64,000 nt of DNA, taken from assembly GCA_964304625.1 (NCBI GenBank), contig OZ199840.1, forward strand, positions 7,874,001 to 7,938,000, read 5' to 3'. This document shows, one piece after another, positions 1 through 12,546 of this stretch. Below the pieces are notes generated by a model that worked only from the letters and a program-made list of their open reading frames with translations, was not told the DNA's origin and ran no database searches. This DNA comes from Kudoa neothunni. Taxonomy: Eukaryota; Cnidaria. Within the stretch, counting starts at the first letter, position 1. Every line of letters begins with the position of its first letter. The position numbers and the translations under genes were made by a program.

Positions 1-1597
1 ATATCAGTATCTATTGCATTTTCGAAAGATATTTTATATTTGGTTTGCGATTTGATTTTTCATCTATTTATTAATGATTGCTTTTTTAATCTAAATCGAT
101 ATAATGAATATATTTAATAATCTATAATTTCCACTGTTTTCTAAAGAATATCCACGATAGAATATTATTTTTTCGAATTAAAATTTTTATTTTATTCATC
201 TGAATTTTTCCTTACGTACTTGTTGAAAGACAATTCCAACTCGTTAAATATGTGGATACATGTTTTTCACTCATTCCTCAAAGGAACTCTTGCGATAATT
301 TTTAATTTGTTACTGATTCCCTTTTAGATAAATCTCTACATTTATAATAATAAAATAACAATAGAAATAATGATTGAATATTTTCTCATATTTAAAATTA
401 GTTTTTGATAGGGCGCTTTTATGGGGGTAAATTTTATTGTTCCTCAGTTCAAGGTTATGGTGGTTTAACTTTTAATCTTAAATGAATTTTACTTTTTTTC
501 TATTAAAATTTTACATTAGTTTTAAAGTATTCGTTCTGTTTTGTATAAATACAAAACATTAACAAACCATGGTTTTATATGCATTAATGATTGATCAATT
601 ATTTTCTTTAATCTCTTAGTTGGCTCTTCGTCTATTTAAAGTTATTTTTTCGATTGTCCTTTTAAATTGGTATCTATTGCCATTTTTACGATTATAGCAC
701 GGAGCCTTACAATAAAACACAGAGATGATATTGAGGTAGTTTACTATCTAAAACCTACATAGAAACAAAATGAGTGTATCATTTTGTTTCTATGTATATA
801 CATGTAAAGAGATTCGTTGATAATAGGTCCTTATAGTGTTTTATGTATATTTCAACAATTTTTTAACAAATAAACTCTATATAAATTTTTATTATTAGAT
901 AAATGCAGTTTAAGTTTCAATACTAAATTACAAAGATCTTGGTTAATTATTTAATGTAGGTCAGTTATCAATGGAAAAATTAATTCTAGCTACGAATATG
1001 TTATGGTAAACTAAGAACATATTTTTTTAATTAAAATTGTTGCCGTTTTTTTATTGAAAATTATATAGATCTAATTAAAAAATTATAAAATTGCATAGTT
1101 TATTCTTTTTTTCCTGGCAAATTTTAAGACAGTTAACTAATTCATGTCCAAAAAATATATTATACTCTAAGAATTTAATAAGGATTAACTTTGTTGATTA
1201 TACATCAGACAGTAGAGATTGTGTTAGAAGCAGTAGTAATTTTAGTTAGGATTTATTTATTATAAAATATCCTTTCGTTAATTTTTTAACAACATTGGCA
1301 AAATAAGCTTCATTCAAACGTGCGTCAATAAGAAATTAACAAAATTTGTTTAATTTTTAGAAGAGAAATTGAAATTTTTGTATTAATTTATAAGAAGCGG
1401 AAAAAAAGAATCATACTTTAATGAGTACATTAAAATTACAAGTTGTTATACATATGTTAACTACTATTAGTAGTTAATTATGTGTTAAGATAAATAAAAT
1501 ACCACACATATAATGTAATTTACGTTAAACAAATTTCATTATTTATTTTATTATTATATACTGATTTATTTAAGTTAAAATTAATATAATTTGAATA
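1..1597. other. AT-rich non-coding flank, no motor-domain exons seen
   Basis: I read all frames here looking for the missing kinesin motor exons (P-loop, switch II LVDLAGSE type motif, YxEIY type motif) and found none on either strand. The stretch is AT-rich with short homopolymers and no convincing exon. If the motor exons exist, they lie upstream of the window behind an intron much longer than any other here. Confidence 0.5.
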
Positions 1598-4500
1598 ATG
1601 GAAAATCACTCTAATAATCATTGTGCATTTTGTCTCTCCTTAAGTAGTTATATTGCTAAAATACCGAATGAAAATGGTTCATAACAGGATTTTGGTTTCA
1701 ACAATTCAATCATCTCTTTTAATTTTATCGAAAAATATAGGGGGAAATTCTAAGACAAGCATTATTATTTGTTGTTCTCCTTCAATTTTCAATGAAGCTG
1801 AATCGAAATCCACTTTATTTTTTGGCCAAAGGTAAACAATTATCATGACAATCGACTAATGACAAATTTATTTTCGTAGGGCCAAAACTATCAAAAATAC
1901 ACTTGCTATCAATGAAGAATTGTCTGCCAGTACAATTGATTTGTTTTTGGCTGTTTTATTTACAGTTTTGGTAGATGAATGGAAATTACGCTACAGTGCC
2001 GAAGCCCGAAAGGTTATTCAACTTAAAGACTACGTGATTAGGCTTCAATGTGAAGTTGACCGGTGGAGACAGGGTTAATTTGTTGTAATTGGCGGTAAAA
2101 CCAAATTTTCTCTAGGTGATACAGTCCCTACTAACCAAAGAGCTTCTATGGATAATTTCATTGCTAAGCTTCTCAGTGAAACATCTGTAGACAGCACTAC
2201 CACTGATGAGGTCGCTATTGATGAAGTTTTCTCGCCTCCCGCTACATTGAACAAACTCGATGTGGGGTCTGTTCGTTCTACTAACGAGTCGAGCATATTG
2301 GATGTGAATGAACTCAAAAGAACGTTCGAAGATGTTAGTGTGATTGATGATATTAGTTCATTGCACAAACAGACCGATCATTTGCGTTGTGAGCAGATGA
2401 TTCTAGATAAGGTATTTTTATTCCTTCTATTGGTAAATAAGAATGAAAACCCAAATTTTAGATGTACGAATTGAAAGCAGCAAATCAAAGTTTATTTGAA
2501 GTACAGGAAAAACTGTACGAAACACAATCTGAATTGTCTACATATGTGAATGCCTATAAAAATTTAAAACCAATCGATAACATAAATTCACCCCTAAATC
2601 TCATGGAATCAGCAGGACTTAAATCTGAACTTTCTGAAGCAATGAATGCACTGGAAGAGCTGGCCTCTGACTTTGAAAAAAAATCTCAACAATATTCAGA
2701 ATTGCTGATAAAATGTGAACAATTGGAAAACAGCCTCAAGCTAGAAGTGAACAATCTAGCTATTCTCAAAAAGGAGTATGACACCCAACGAAACATCTCT
2801 CAAGCTCACTTCAACAAATGCAATGAGTTCCACAGAAAAATGATTGAAAATCTAGTGAGTGCTGTCGCTTTGATTATAATGGTAATATTTGTCTTTATCC
2901 AAATTGTGTAGTTAACCGGAATTGAATTGGCTGGAGGGACAGTTTCGATTACATTACCGGTAATCAATTTGGTCCATGTTTTATCTTTTATGTGATTGCT
3001 TTAAAGAATGGAGAACATTTTATGCTATCCTCTAAGAATATTAATATCGCGATAAATAATACTAATAACATTACTGGCATAATTGGAATGTTACTCGAAA
3101 CACTTAGAGGAGAATGTGAAAAATTAGTTGATGTAAAAATTAATTGATTGATCGTGTGAAAGCAATCTTCACTTACTTTCCTGTCTTTGTTCAACTAGAC
3201 TAAACAGGAAAAAACAAGAAAAGTTGAAACATTGTCAGAAACAATAAAAATGAATGAAAAACAAATCATTTTGCTAAAAGCCCAACTAAATCAAGTATTT
3301 GAACTCAAGAAGGAGATACTCTCACTCTCAATCGATGGCATCATAAATCATGTCCACTTTTAGAGCGCCGAAAATATGAAGAAAATTGAAAGTCAGCTTG
3401 AGGATTCAGAAACCCGCAGAAAAATTATTGAAAATCTTCACGAAAAAACCGAAAACCAGATCCAGCTGCTACGTCATCAAGTTGCCCGCGAAGGAGAATC
3501 CTATATTGATGCCACCAGCGCTCAGAATGAAAAATTACTGTTTCTAACGCAACAAAATGTAAACCTTTTTTATTCTTCGGATCAATTCTATCTTATTAAT
3601 ATTGTAGGATTCGCTCCAACAAAAAATTCAGCTCATTCGAGATAACCATCTCAAACAACTCAACAATCTAAGAGCTGACGTGTATTCTCTGGAAGAGAAA
3701 CACAGCGTGAAAGAGCTGTATGTTTTTAATCGATAGCTGGGTTGTGCTCTAAAACAAAAACTAACTTTAGACAGCTTCAGAAATATGAGTTCGAATTGGA
3801 AAGTTTGAAGAAAGAAAAAAATACCCTCTACTATGAATATCATGAGCTTATAAACAAACAAAAAGACGCTAAGTGATTAAACTAGCGAAATAATTTGTTA
3901 CATATGTTTTTTAGAAATGAATTGAGGGAAAAAGAGTTAGCTTTCTCCGAGCTTAACAACTTACGTGATACTGTTGTATGAAAGGATTGTGTGGGTGGGT
4001 GTTTATTTTGGTGTAGACGGAAGAAATAAAAAGTCTCCACAATCTTAGGGATCTTTTCTTTGATGAACTCTCCAAAAGATCAAAGGTACGTACATTTTAA
4101 GTTTTTGTTCCATTCTTCATTTTTTTAGAATAACACGAACGGCAGTTCAAATGATACGATGGATGTGATGTCATCCAACAACGGCTATTCCCAATGTGAT
4201 ATTCACAAGGCCAAAATTGAGCAGCTGGAAGAAAATGTTGATCAATTGATTCTACGGCATAAAGCCGTAATATTCATAGCTTTTAGCTAAATATATTAAT
4301 CTTTAATCTGTTGCAATCATATAGCTTACACGAGAGAATGTCGAACTGAAACAACAAGTTCCAAGACTCGAACGTTACCTTAAAACTGCTAAGGATCGGG
4401 TGAAATTGCTCGAGAAAATGGTGGCGGAGAGTCGAGAAATTGCGAAAAAGGATCGCGAAATGTATTTGCTTTTTTCTTCTAGATAAATTATTTAAATTAT

Positions 4501-4629
4501 TATGTTAGCCTTGCTCAACAAATGCAACAGTTACGTGCTGCCTATGACCAACCAGCCCTTCTCAGGCGTCAACATGTTCCTGTTATTACAAAACCTATAA
4601 AACCAACGGGAGTACCAAAAATATCTTAG
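1598..4629 (+). CDS. KIF5: Kinesin-1 heavy chain stalk and tail, motor-less as modelled
   Basis: Spliced model: join(1598..1676, 1741..1831, 1880..1929, 1966..2073, 2116..2411, 2462..2854, 2912..2959, 3007..3132, 3199..3294, 3364..3558, 3608..3717, 3771..3872, 3915..3972, 4017..4085, 4129..4266, 4325..4461, 4509..4629). All 17 exons join in one open frame of 738 codons; the 16 introns are 36-69 bp, all GT-AG. Early residues match the end of the kinesin-1 motor ([20 protein letters not shown], then [15 protein letters not shown]). They are followed by the neck coil ([19 protein letters not shown]), a long coiled-coil stalk, the [12 protein letters not shown] heptads typical of KIF5, and a tail ending [13 protein letters not shown]. 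That tail corresponds to the autoinhibitory IAKPIRPG motif, with IAK replaced by ITK. KIF5 proteins are normally about 960 residues, so roughly the first 280-300 motor residues, including the ATP site, are missing. The ATG at 1598 is the only in-frame start upstream of the first homologous segment. Kinesin-1 carries cargo toward microtubule plus ends; this form could bind cargo and dimerise but not walk. A distant upstream motor exon set remains possible. Confidence 0.88.
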
Positions 4630-4647
4630 AGCCACCAAAAATTTAGC

Positions 4648-4653
4648 AATAAA
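4648..4653 (+). terminator. Poly(A) signal of the kinesin gene
   Basis: AATAAA lies about 20 bp after the TAG stop of the kinesin gene and is the first such hexamer downstream. Confidence 0.5.
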
Positions 4654-4659
4654 GTCTGG

Positions 4660-5511
4660 TGAGTGCTTCTTTTTTATAAAGTTATATCAAACAACAATTT
4701 TCTACATTTAATATTATTCAAGTGTCGTTTATTGTTCAATTTTTGAAATTTATCCCAATCCTAAATTTTGTATCTGAAATTCTCCCACATCAATGTTTAT
4801 TTTGAATTTCTATGTTCCAAACACGAATTAATGTCCAATTGCTTATTTAAATGAATAAATTATGATATTCATAGTACATTGTTTAAATGATATCAATAGG
4901 CCTTTAAACAGTTTCTCCATATTATACAAAAAATTTTTCGTAAACGGTGTATATATCGTAGTTCGGTTGTACAGAAATAAGAATAATTTATTAGTTTTTT
5001 GGTTCGCGCGCGCTGAAATTTTTGGGTTCCTTAATTTCGTTAATTGAAAAAAGGGTAACTATTAATGTAATATATCCAATTTAACGTTCAGCTTTAGAAT
5101 ACGATTATCAGTTTTATGCTTAGTATAACTTATGCCATTGTTGTGCGAACTAATTAAATCGGGCTAAAAAAATAAAGTTTGGGATTAAAAATTTGGATAA
5201 GTTGAGAATTCTTTCAAATAAGAAAAACCGTGAAAATAATTACTACTTTACGTTCCTCGCGACCTAAAAAATTATTGATCAATGATGGGATTAACCCCAG
5301 TTTTGTATATTGTACATTGTACGTTGTACACCTTTGTTTTATGCCTATTTACCTGATATACTCAAATAAGATCGTCGTTGCATCTAGCATTTGACTTTTA
5401 GGTAAAAATTGGAACCATACATAAGAATATGCGGTACTTCATTTTCATAATTCAGTAATATTGTTGCATTTATAAATTGACTATCACCTCCAGAAATTTA
5501 TCTGAGCTTTA
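4660..5511. other. AT-rich intergenic sequence
   Basis: No homology or spliceable frame was seen. A 61-codon open frame at 4862-5047 has no recognisable motif and no splice context. Confidence 0.4.
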
Positions 5512-6690
5512 TTAATCCTATAAGGACCTTGGGGTTTTTTGTCCCTAAACTATAATTAATTTACCCAGTGTTATGTCCGTAATTATCAGAAATTCGTAAT
5601 ATTTTACCTAATCTCGTAATTTTTAATAATGATCATTCTTTGAAAATCCTAAGCCGAGCGAATAAAAATTAGGTGTTGACAAAAAATTATTCTCTAAGGA
5701 CTTTTGGGGTCTTTTGGACCACACGACGTTTTTTGGTCGATATGCTTTAAAAATAAATAAAAGCTTAGCTGTACAAGTATTATTCATTTTAATCACATAT
5801 AAATTTAGAAATATGTTATGAATTTAATTAATCAATGTTTATTTTTCGTAAGGATTAAATAATTCACACGTGACCGTTAATTAAAATAGATATGGTAAAC
5901 TTTTATTTACCACAAAGAATAAATTTATAGAATTACAAGAAGTAAATATAATCTATTTGAATATAGTTAATACATAAATTTAGATCTTTGAAATGAAATC
6001 TTCCAAACAATTGATATATTTAATTATTTAGTGACAAAGTATGTTGGTGAAAACTACGAAAAGCAACCTATATGTTTTTAACATTTTAATTAAGTGCAAT
6101 AGAAATTAGGATCAAGCTGTTTTTAATGATATTTTCTTCACCAACTTAATCGACGTTTCAGATGATTCCCTATGATTTTCTTCAAATTCACTCCCAAAAG
6201 ATTGAAATTCATCAATACACTAATCAGTTCCACTCTTATTTTGTATAGGAAAGGCGGGGTCGCGTGGTATTATTTGATCAGGGAACAACAATATGCTCCC
6301 GAGCAATAATTTAAAATATTAGCCCTTAACGGCTAACCATTGGATTCGCGCGTCCACCTTCCTATTATTTTGTTGTAAAACTTGGTATATTATGTTTAAT
6401 TTCGCCAAACCTCTAAATAATTTTATTATGTCGGTCGTTAGATAATGCTTTTTTTTAAATGCCGATTAATTGCGATCCAATCTGACACAGTGCCGATGAG
6501 ATTATAACGGATTAATTAAATAAATGTTCGGCTCTTTTCTTCAAATTTAGTCGACAGAAATTTTTTAAACTACGGAAAATAATATATCTATATTTATTAA
6601 GTTAATTCCTCGAATAAAAAACTAGGGTCTCTGTCTTGGACCCCAAAAGTCCTGGAAGGGCGGTCGTTTTTGCTGACCTTAGAGGGTTAA
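5512..6690. mobile_element. Non-autonomous piggyBac-like element (MITE)
   Basis: The left end reads TTAATCCTATAAGG. The right end, read on the minus strand, is TTAACCCTCTAAGG, an inverted repeat matching at 12 of 14 positions, with TTAA at the edge as piggyBac transposons use. Just inside both ends lie GGGGT...ACCCC type hairpins (around 5530 and 6625-6645). A second left-like end (TCTCTAAGGACTTTTGGGGT) at 5687-5710 suggests nesting or a tandem end. No coding remnant was seen in the roughly 1.2 kb body. Confidence 0.55.
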
Positions 6691-8700
6691 AGTTTGTTAG
6701 TCGAGAGTTATATATGGGTGCAGTTGTTTGGAATATTAAATAAAACTTTCTTAGTTTCATTATATTCTTCTATATAATGATATTAAATAGAAGAATAAAG
6801 ATGAAATTCTAAAACTCAATTCTTAAATATAATTTATTCAGAGAAATAGAAAATTTATTGCTCTCATTATGCTATTCGTGTCTTAAATCTAGTAGCTCCT
6901 TTCGTGAATAATCAAGGCGACAAGGCAAAATTGACTATTAGCACAACATTATCTCTTATTTGGCACGAGCGCAAAACTAAATGCCACAAAGTGTTAAACC
7001 CCACGAGTAAAATGGAGTCCATTTGAACTCCAAATTTTTCTGCAGTAATTTAAAATATTCGAATTATCAATATTGAAATCAACCTAAACATTGATAACTT
7101 TAATTAGAAAACCATTGGCTCGTAGAACCCAAATGATGATTCGATCTCACTAAAACACCTCATAAATACAACTATGTTCTCCAAAAATTTATCAATAATT
7201 ATTTGAATTTATTATTAAATTCAAAATAATAAAGAAAATTGGTTTATTCAATATGAAAAAGTTTTATTATCTGTAATCGTTTCGTAATACAAAAATACTT
7301 GGCGAATTTCAGAGTGTACGAAATTGCAATAACCTAAGAAAAATTTTTCACTTTTCCTGCGATTGAAAAACATAAGTGACTAGACTTGCAAATTTGGGGT
7401 CTAGATAGTCCCTAATTTCGAACAATTTTAAAAATTAGGGATTTTCTGATGCAAAAAATGTTGATAATATTTCGATTTTTTACCAAGTATTTATTTAAAA
7501 TATGAAAAATTATAACAATGGCGACTATGATGACTTTTGTCCGAGTGCCCCAAATGCATTTCGATTCGTCCACCAACTCCCAAATAAGCAAGAAGCTGTG
7601 TGTCTTCTTTCATGTATTTTGAATGATGGCATTGGATGCAGACGAACTATAAAATAGGATCATCAAATGATAAAGTACATTTATTTTTGAGAAAGATGTT
7701 TATTAATTGTTGATAAGGGAATTCATAAACATGTCCAAGCAGAGCACAAAGTTAATCTAGGAACGCGAATTGCTCCTCAAAATAAAGTAAGAACGAATAA
7801 TATAACAAAATCGAAAACAAATAAAAATCTCGAAATTAGAAAGTCTACAAATGCCCATTTAAATCAGCGCTTCCCCATTCATTTTAGTTTCCGGACCCTT
7901 TACAACCTACGAGGACAATTCCACACCCTTTCTCCCAAACGAGATTTAAAATGGGTTTATTTTTATATTTTTAGGTGAGGAAAATATTTTTATTAAAATA
8001 AAATTAAAAAGAGAAATCCTGCCTATTTTAAAAAGAACAAATGTGAATAAAATTAATAAAACTGGTAATAAATTAAATGTGTAAATTGTTTTTCTTGTCT
8101 TTTCGGGCATTAATTTAATCAAAATGGGACTCTTTATCAGATTAAGTTATGACAAATCATAATTTGTCAAGTTACAAGATATGTTAATGTTGTTGTGCAG
8201 AATAACATACGTGAATAGTTGAGCTTACGCGAAATTTTGGGTTTTTTAGTTTGGTTGTTTAATTATGAATTTGAAAATTTAATGAAAAAATTAAATATGT
8301 AACTCAATCTCAAATGCATAGTTTAAATTTATAGAATTTTTTAATGCAAATTGACTTTAATTTAAAGTATAAAAATTTAACAAAAAAATCTAAATAACGT
8401 AACCTTGACATGAATTAAAATTTAATTCTTACTTGTCATATAGTTTAATTAAAAATAATAAATAATATAATTTTTAATAATTCATCCATTTTAAAACCTT
8501 TTATATTTCGTTTATCTTTCCCATTAAAAAGTGAATACTTCATAATTTATTACGCTGTTCCATTTAAAATTTGAACTGAATAATTTATTTACCGGTGAAA
8601 GAGGAATAAGTTATCATTTTTATTTCATATGAAATAAATGAATATTAAGTAGTAGATTGAGAGCACAAATTAATCCTCAGTAAAATTCATCAAATGACTA
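6691..8700. other. AT-rich sequence with further piggyBac-like end fragments
   Basis: No gene was found. TTAAACCCCACGAG followed by GGAGTCC...GGACT-like dyads near 6993-7030 and a TTGGGGTC...AGTCCC hairpin at about 7393-7415 look like decayed piggyBac termini, but I could not pair them confidently. Confidence 0.3.
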
Positions 8701-8799
8701 TTTATTTAACAGACTTACTTCAGCTTCGACTGCGCTCATGATATATTGTCGTGAGAGATTCTGATTATTTGGAATCGAGACATTATGTGCAAAGCATGT

Positions 8800-8884
8800 T
8801 TAGTCGTACAAATTTTTCGTTGATCCTAGACGTGAGTCTCGGATCCCCAGTAACTGTCTCTGGGCCTCCAATCGTGAATCCCTG
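8800..8884. mobile_element. hAT transposon end fragment
   Basis: On the minus strand the sequence from 8884 begins CAGGGATTC and continues with a GC-richer stretch (GGAGGCCCAG, TGGGGATCC). This resembles the subterminal region of hAT (Charlie-like) elements, whose TIRs begin CAG(T/G)G. I could not find the opposite end or an 8-bp target duplication, and there is no transposase coding nearby. Confidence 0.35.
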
Positions 8885-10159
8885 CTTTAAATAGACCAAT
8901 TAAGCTTCAAATAGACATTTTGCACAAACATGCATGTTTTCCAAATAAATCAAACAGAATTAATCGTCAACTAATTATTCTCTAAAAATTATAAAAATTT
9001 TTAGAGAAAATAACTAGTTAAAAAGTATAACAAAATAAGAATCTGAAGTAATAATGGATCCCAATACATTTGGTCAGTGCTCGATTTCGTGGTGCTCCTA
9101 AGTTTAACCGATTTAAATTTTAACAGCAGGAAATTAGAGCTTCTTCAAAAATTCCGCGATTAAATAATAAAATAAGGAGTTAAAATGTAAAAATAACAAT
9201 AATCAATAAACATAAAAACTGTAAAAATTAAAATAGAACATTCGTTAACAGAATAAAAAAATAATAAGATTAAGGTATAAAATATTGTCTTCAATAAGCT
9301 GTTAGTTATTTTATTATTTAAAAATCGCATAATTTAGAACTAACATATTTTTATGATGAGATCGTATATGATCAATTCAATTAGAAATATATCAATATTA
9401 TATATTATAAATTATAATATAATATTGAGAGGTTTGAGCGGAATTTTTAAATTGATTCCAATGACTACTTGATCGATATAATAATAAAAATAATAAGATT
9501 GTTTTAATATTTAATATAAAATGTATTTTGTACAATAATAAAAGCGCATCATACGAGTCTTTAAATAAATAATTAATTAGTAACAAACTTCATGTTTATC
9601 TATTTACAAATTTAAACTCCCAATCTTTTAATTCTTATATTAAAAACTCCCTTTATACCTATCAAAATGATATTGAAATGTATGCAATAACAACTTATTT
9701 TTCATTTTTAAATCCCAAGAACTCTGAGCGAAAAACTAATATGATACGGTTTCTCTGTATACTGCGAAGTAAATCGGGTAATCGAAATTAAATCTCAAAA
9801 AAAAAATAATTCACAATGTCCAGGTTTTAATTCTTTAAAATACTTTTGAAGATCTCTTTGACTTAAACAAAAATATATTTATAATATAATAATGGCTATT
9901 AAAAGACGAAATAATTGACTGTAGTTAGTATAAAAGTTTTTCGACTCACTTCGAAATACTAGACTAGCATCAAACTGTCCTTAGATAATAATATTTTTAT
10001 ATTAAAATTTATAGATATGACATCAAATTGCATGTATGAAATCTATCATTGTTTAGAACTTAATTCTGTGTCAACAAATATTGAAAAAATCCTCAATCCA
10101 TTAATTTCTAAAGTTACCTATTCTAAAAGTTTAAATCTCATTAATTTTTATTAAAATTC
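8885..10159. other. AT-rich intergenic sequence
   Basis: Very AT-rich, with several AT palindromes around 9400 (TATATTATAAATTATAATAT). No supported exon was found on either strand. Confidence 0.4.
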
Positions 10160-10238
10160 TTTATTAAAGATTCGTTATTTATGCGACAAAATACAATCAA
10201 TGTAATTAAAAAGACAACAAAAATAAATTTTGAATTAT

Positions 10239-11029
10239 TTAGCTATTCTTAAAATAACTATCATTCACGAGGTCAAATTCATCCAAAACCTCAGTTGCCG
10301 ATAAACTTTTGGATATACCGAAACGCAGTTGCAATGTGGTCTCATTATCAATCTTCAAATCGACAAATGTTTCGTGGGGTGTAAAATAGATTTTGTACAT
10401 AGGATTAGGGTACGAAAAAATGGAATTAAGAGCCGCCAATTTCATCAAATGTTTCACTAATTTATCTACATGAGGTTGGAATTCCTAAAAAAACTCATTC
10501 CCAATCTACATCTATATCACTTGGGGAGTATTCCCGCGAAACCTACCTTGTACAATTGATATCGTTCGATAAAAAACTGTTTTGGCTGATCTGAATTGGT
10601 GTGATTCGCCAGTTTTAACATCTCGCCAACCAATTCGCCTTGTTTCTCTATTACTTGTTTTCTTAAAAACAACTGTAATAGTTCCGAGGCTTTTTCTTTG
10701 GTAACGTGGAGTATATCTGTCGATTCATTGTTATCTAATGTTTTACCATCAGCCACATTAATACCGACATCAGTATTATCAGTATTAATATTATTATTGT
10801 AATAAAATTTAGTATTTTGACGTCCACTTTTTAGCGGCTTAAATGATGTGGGGATCTAATTTAGAATAAAGTCGTTGCCACCAACTTCACAATTTACCAG
10901 TCCATCAAACGCATTCAAGTCTAATAGGTGTGAATTATTTGTTAAAATTTGCGATTGAAATTTTTGAAACCCATTGTTTAGACGACGGGTTTTTAAAGAA
11001 GTTCGCGACAAAGGTGCGTATATCTTCAT
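10239..11029 (-). CDS. Unrecognised 228-aa protein, three exons
   Basis: Minus-strand model: complement(join(10239..10484, 10547..10855, 10898..11029)), with introns of 42 and 62 bp, both phase 0 with GT-AG borders, giving 228 codons before TAA. I chose the ATG at 11029 (MKIYAPLSRTSL); an in-frame ATG at 11056 is the alternative. The N-terminal third is basic then polar. The middle holds a predicted amphipathic helix or coiled coil (TKEKASELLQLFLRKQVIEK, then GELVGEMLKLAN), followed by FFIERYQLYK. The C-terminal part has a YKIYFTPHETFVDLKI strand-like segment and an acidic end (EVLDEFDLVND). There is no signal peptide or membrane segment. I do not recognise the family; the helix-plus-strand pattern would suit a small subunit of a larger assembly, but that is speculation. 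An AATAAA on this strand at 10160-10165 could end the transcript. Confidence 0.7.
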
Positions 11030-11316
11030 TATGCGTACGCACATAACGAAACACATATTTCCACAGTTAAACTCCAAGCAGTTACACAATTAATTATTGT
11101 CAATAAAAAACAAAATAACTAATATATTTTCAAGTTAATTAATCTAATTGAGTTGTTGTTTAAGCGCCTGAATAAAATAATCTAAATACAAACTAAAACT
11201 TTATTTCTAACAATAGTCTATAAAATATTAATTTTTTACGTGATTACAACAACGTTAAACATCATTACTATTTTTTTGGATCCTCGTGCGCGCACACACG
11301 CACACACACAACCACA
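11030..11316. promoter_or_regulatory. Divergent promoter region with (CA)n-rich tract
   Basis: This 287-bp stretch separates the start codons of two genes read outward: the 228-aa gene on the minus strand and PSMA2 on the plus strand. It ends in a short GC/CA-rich tract (GCGCGCACACACGCACACAC) directly before the PSMA2 start. No TATA-like element is clear against the AT-rich background. Shared regulation is inferred from geometry only. Confidence 0.4.
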
Positions 11317-12379
11317 ATGGGGTCCAGATATCAGTACAGTTTGACAGTGTTCAGGTTGCCATTAAAATATCAGTTCATCCACAATAAGTCCAAATGAATT
11401 TAGTTCATCTGGAAAGTTGGTTCAAATAGAATATGCTCTTCAAGCAGTATCGTCTGGTCGTCCCACTTTAGGAATAATAGGTTGGCATTTTTGTTACTTA
11501 TCACAACTGTTTAACTCAGTTCTAACCTACTCTTATGATGAATTAAGCAAATAATGGTGTTATTCTTGTGTCGGAGAAAAAGTTGCCTTCCATTCTTTAT
11601 GACGAAAGCAGCGTGTCCAAGGTGAGTTGTTATGTCATTTGTAGTGAAGGATCTGATTTCTAATATTGTAATAGATTGAGAAAGTGTGCCCTCACATTGG
11701 AATGTCGTACAGTGGAATGAGTGCTGATTTTAGGTGGCATTTTTATTCTTAAATTCATCCAGAAATGATGCGTATTGTAATAATTTGGTGGTGTAGATTG
11801 TTGGTGGTACATGCGAGGAAAATTTCGGTCGAATACAAACTGAAATATGGCGAATATCCTACTCCAGTGTATATGGCACAGGAGATCGCCAAGGTTATGC
11901 AAGAATACACTCAGCAGAATGGAGTGCGCCCTTTTGGTGTGTCGATTCTTCTCAGTGGGTTCTACGCTGGAAAACCCTACCTGTTCCAATGTGACCCTAG
12001 TGTATTATATTTTCGGAGTTTTGGTTCTATTTGGTTGAACTGACAATTTGAACTCAAATTAATAGGGTGCATATTTCCAATGGAAAGCCACTGCTCTCGG
12101 AAAAAATAGCACCAACCACAAAAATTTTTTGAAAAGAAGATCCGCCACAACCATTGCCGATATTGAAGATGCTGTACATATGGCAATTACTACGCTGAAA
12201 GTCTGATTTTTATAAAACTATATGGGAGTTCGAGCATTTTTTAATTTCTATTATGTTAGGAATACAGCGAAGGAGTAATCAAAGAAGACAATATCCAGAT
12301 ATCTGTGTGTGATGCTGATGGATATAGGGGTCTTTCCAAGGCTAGAATCAAAGATTATCTTGATGCTGCTTCTATATAA
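11317..12379 (+). CDS. PSMA2: 20S proteasome subunit alpha-2
   Basis: Model: join(11317..11354, 11404..11480, 11548..11621, 11675..11733, 11797..12001, 12066..12200, 12260..12379), 235 residues, against 234 in human PSMA2. Introns are about 49-67 bp. Diagnostic matches along the protein are YSLTVFSSSGKLVQIEYAL at the N-terminus (the alpha-subunit signature helix), LPSILYDE, GMSYSGMSADFR, the long KVMQEYTQQNGVRPFGVS segment, GKPYLFQCDPSGAYFQWKA, and the C-terminal KEDNIQISVCDADGYR. Alpha subunits form the outer, non-catalytic rings of the 20S core and gate substrate entry, so no catalytic threonine is expected. For the second exon I chose the acceptor at 11403 because it restores exact family length (TVFSSSGK against TTFSPSGK); an acceptor 15 bp earlier would add five residues. 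No disabling change was seen. Confidence 0.96.
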
Positions 12380-12540
12380 AACTCTTATTCTTGATTGTTA
12401 GTGCGTTGATCGTTTATTTGAATTTTTTTATTATTGCGTGACGTTAAAGTATTGTTGTATTGGGTGCTTAAAACTTTATGCGTTTAGTCGAATTTCTGAA
12501 TGAATAGTTTATCTTTTTAATCTATGCGATATGAATTCAA

Positions 12541-12546
12541 AATAAA
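12541..12546 (+). terminator. Candidate poly(A) signal of PSMA2
   Basis: AATAAA about 160 bp after the PSMA2 stop is the first clear hexamer on this strand. Confidence 0.3.

Noticed and set aside
4862-5047. 61-codon plus frame after the kinesin gene
   Set aside because: AT-driven composition, no motif and no splice signals at its edges.
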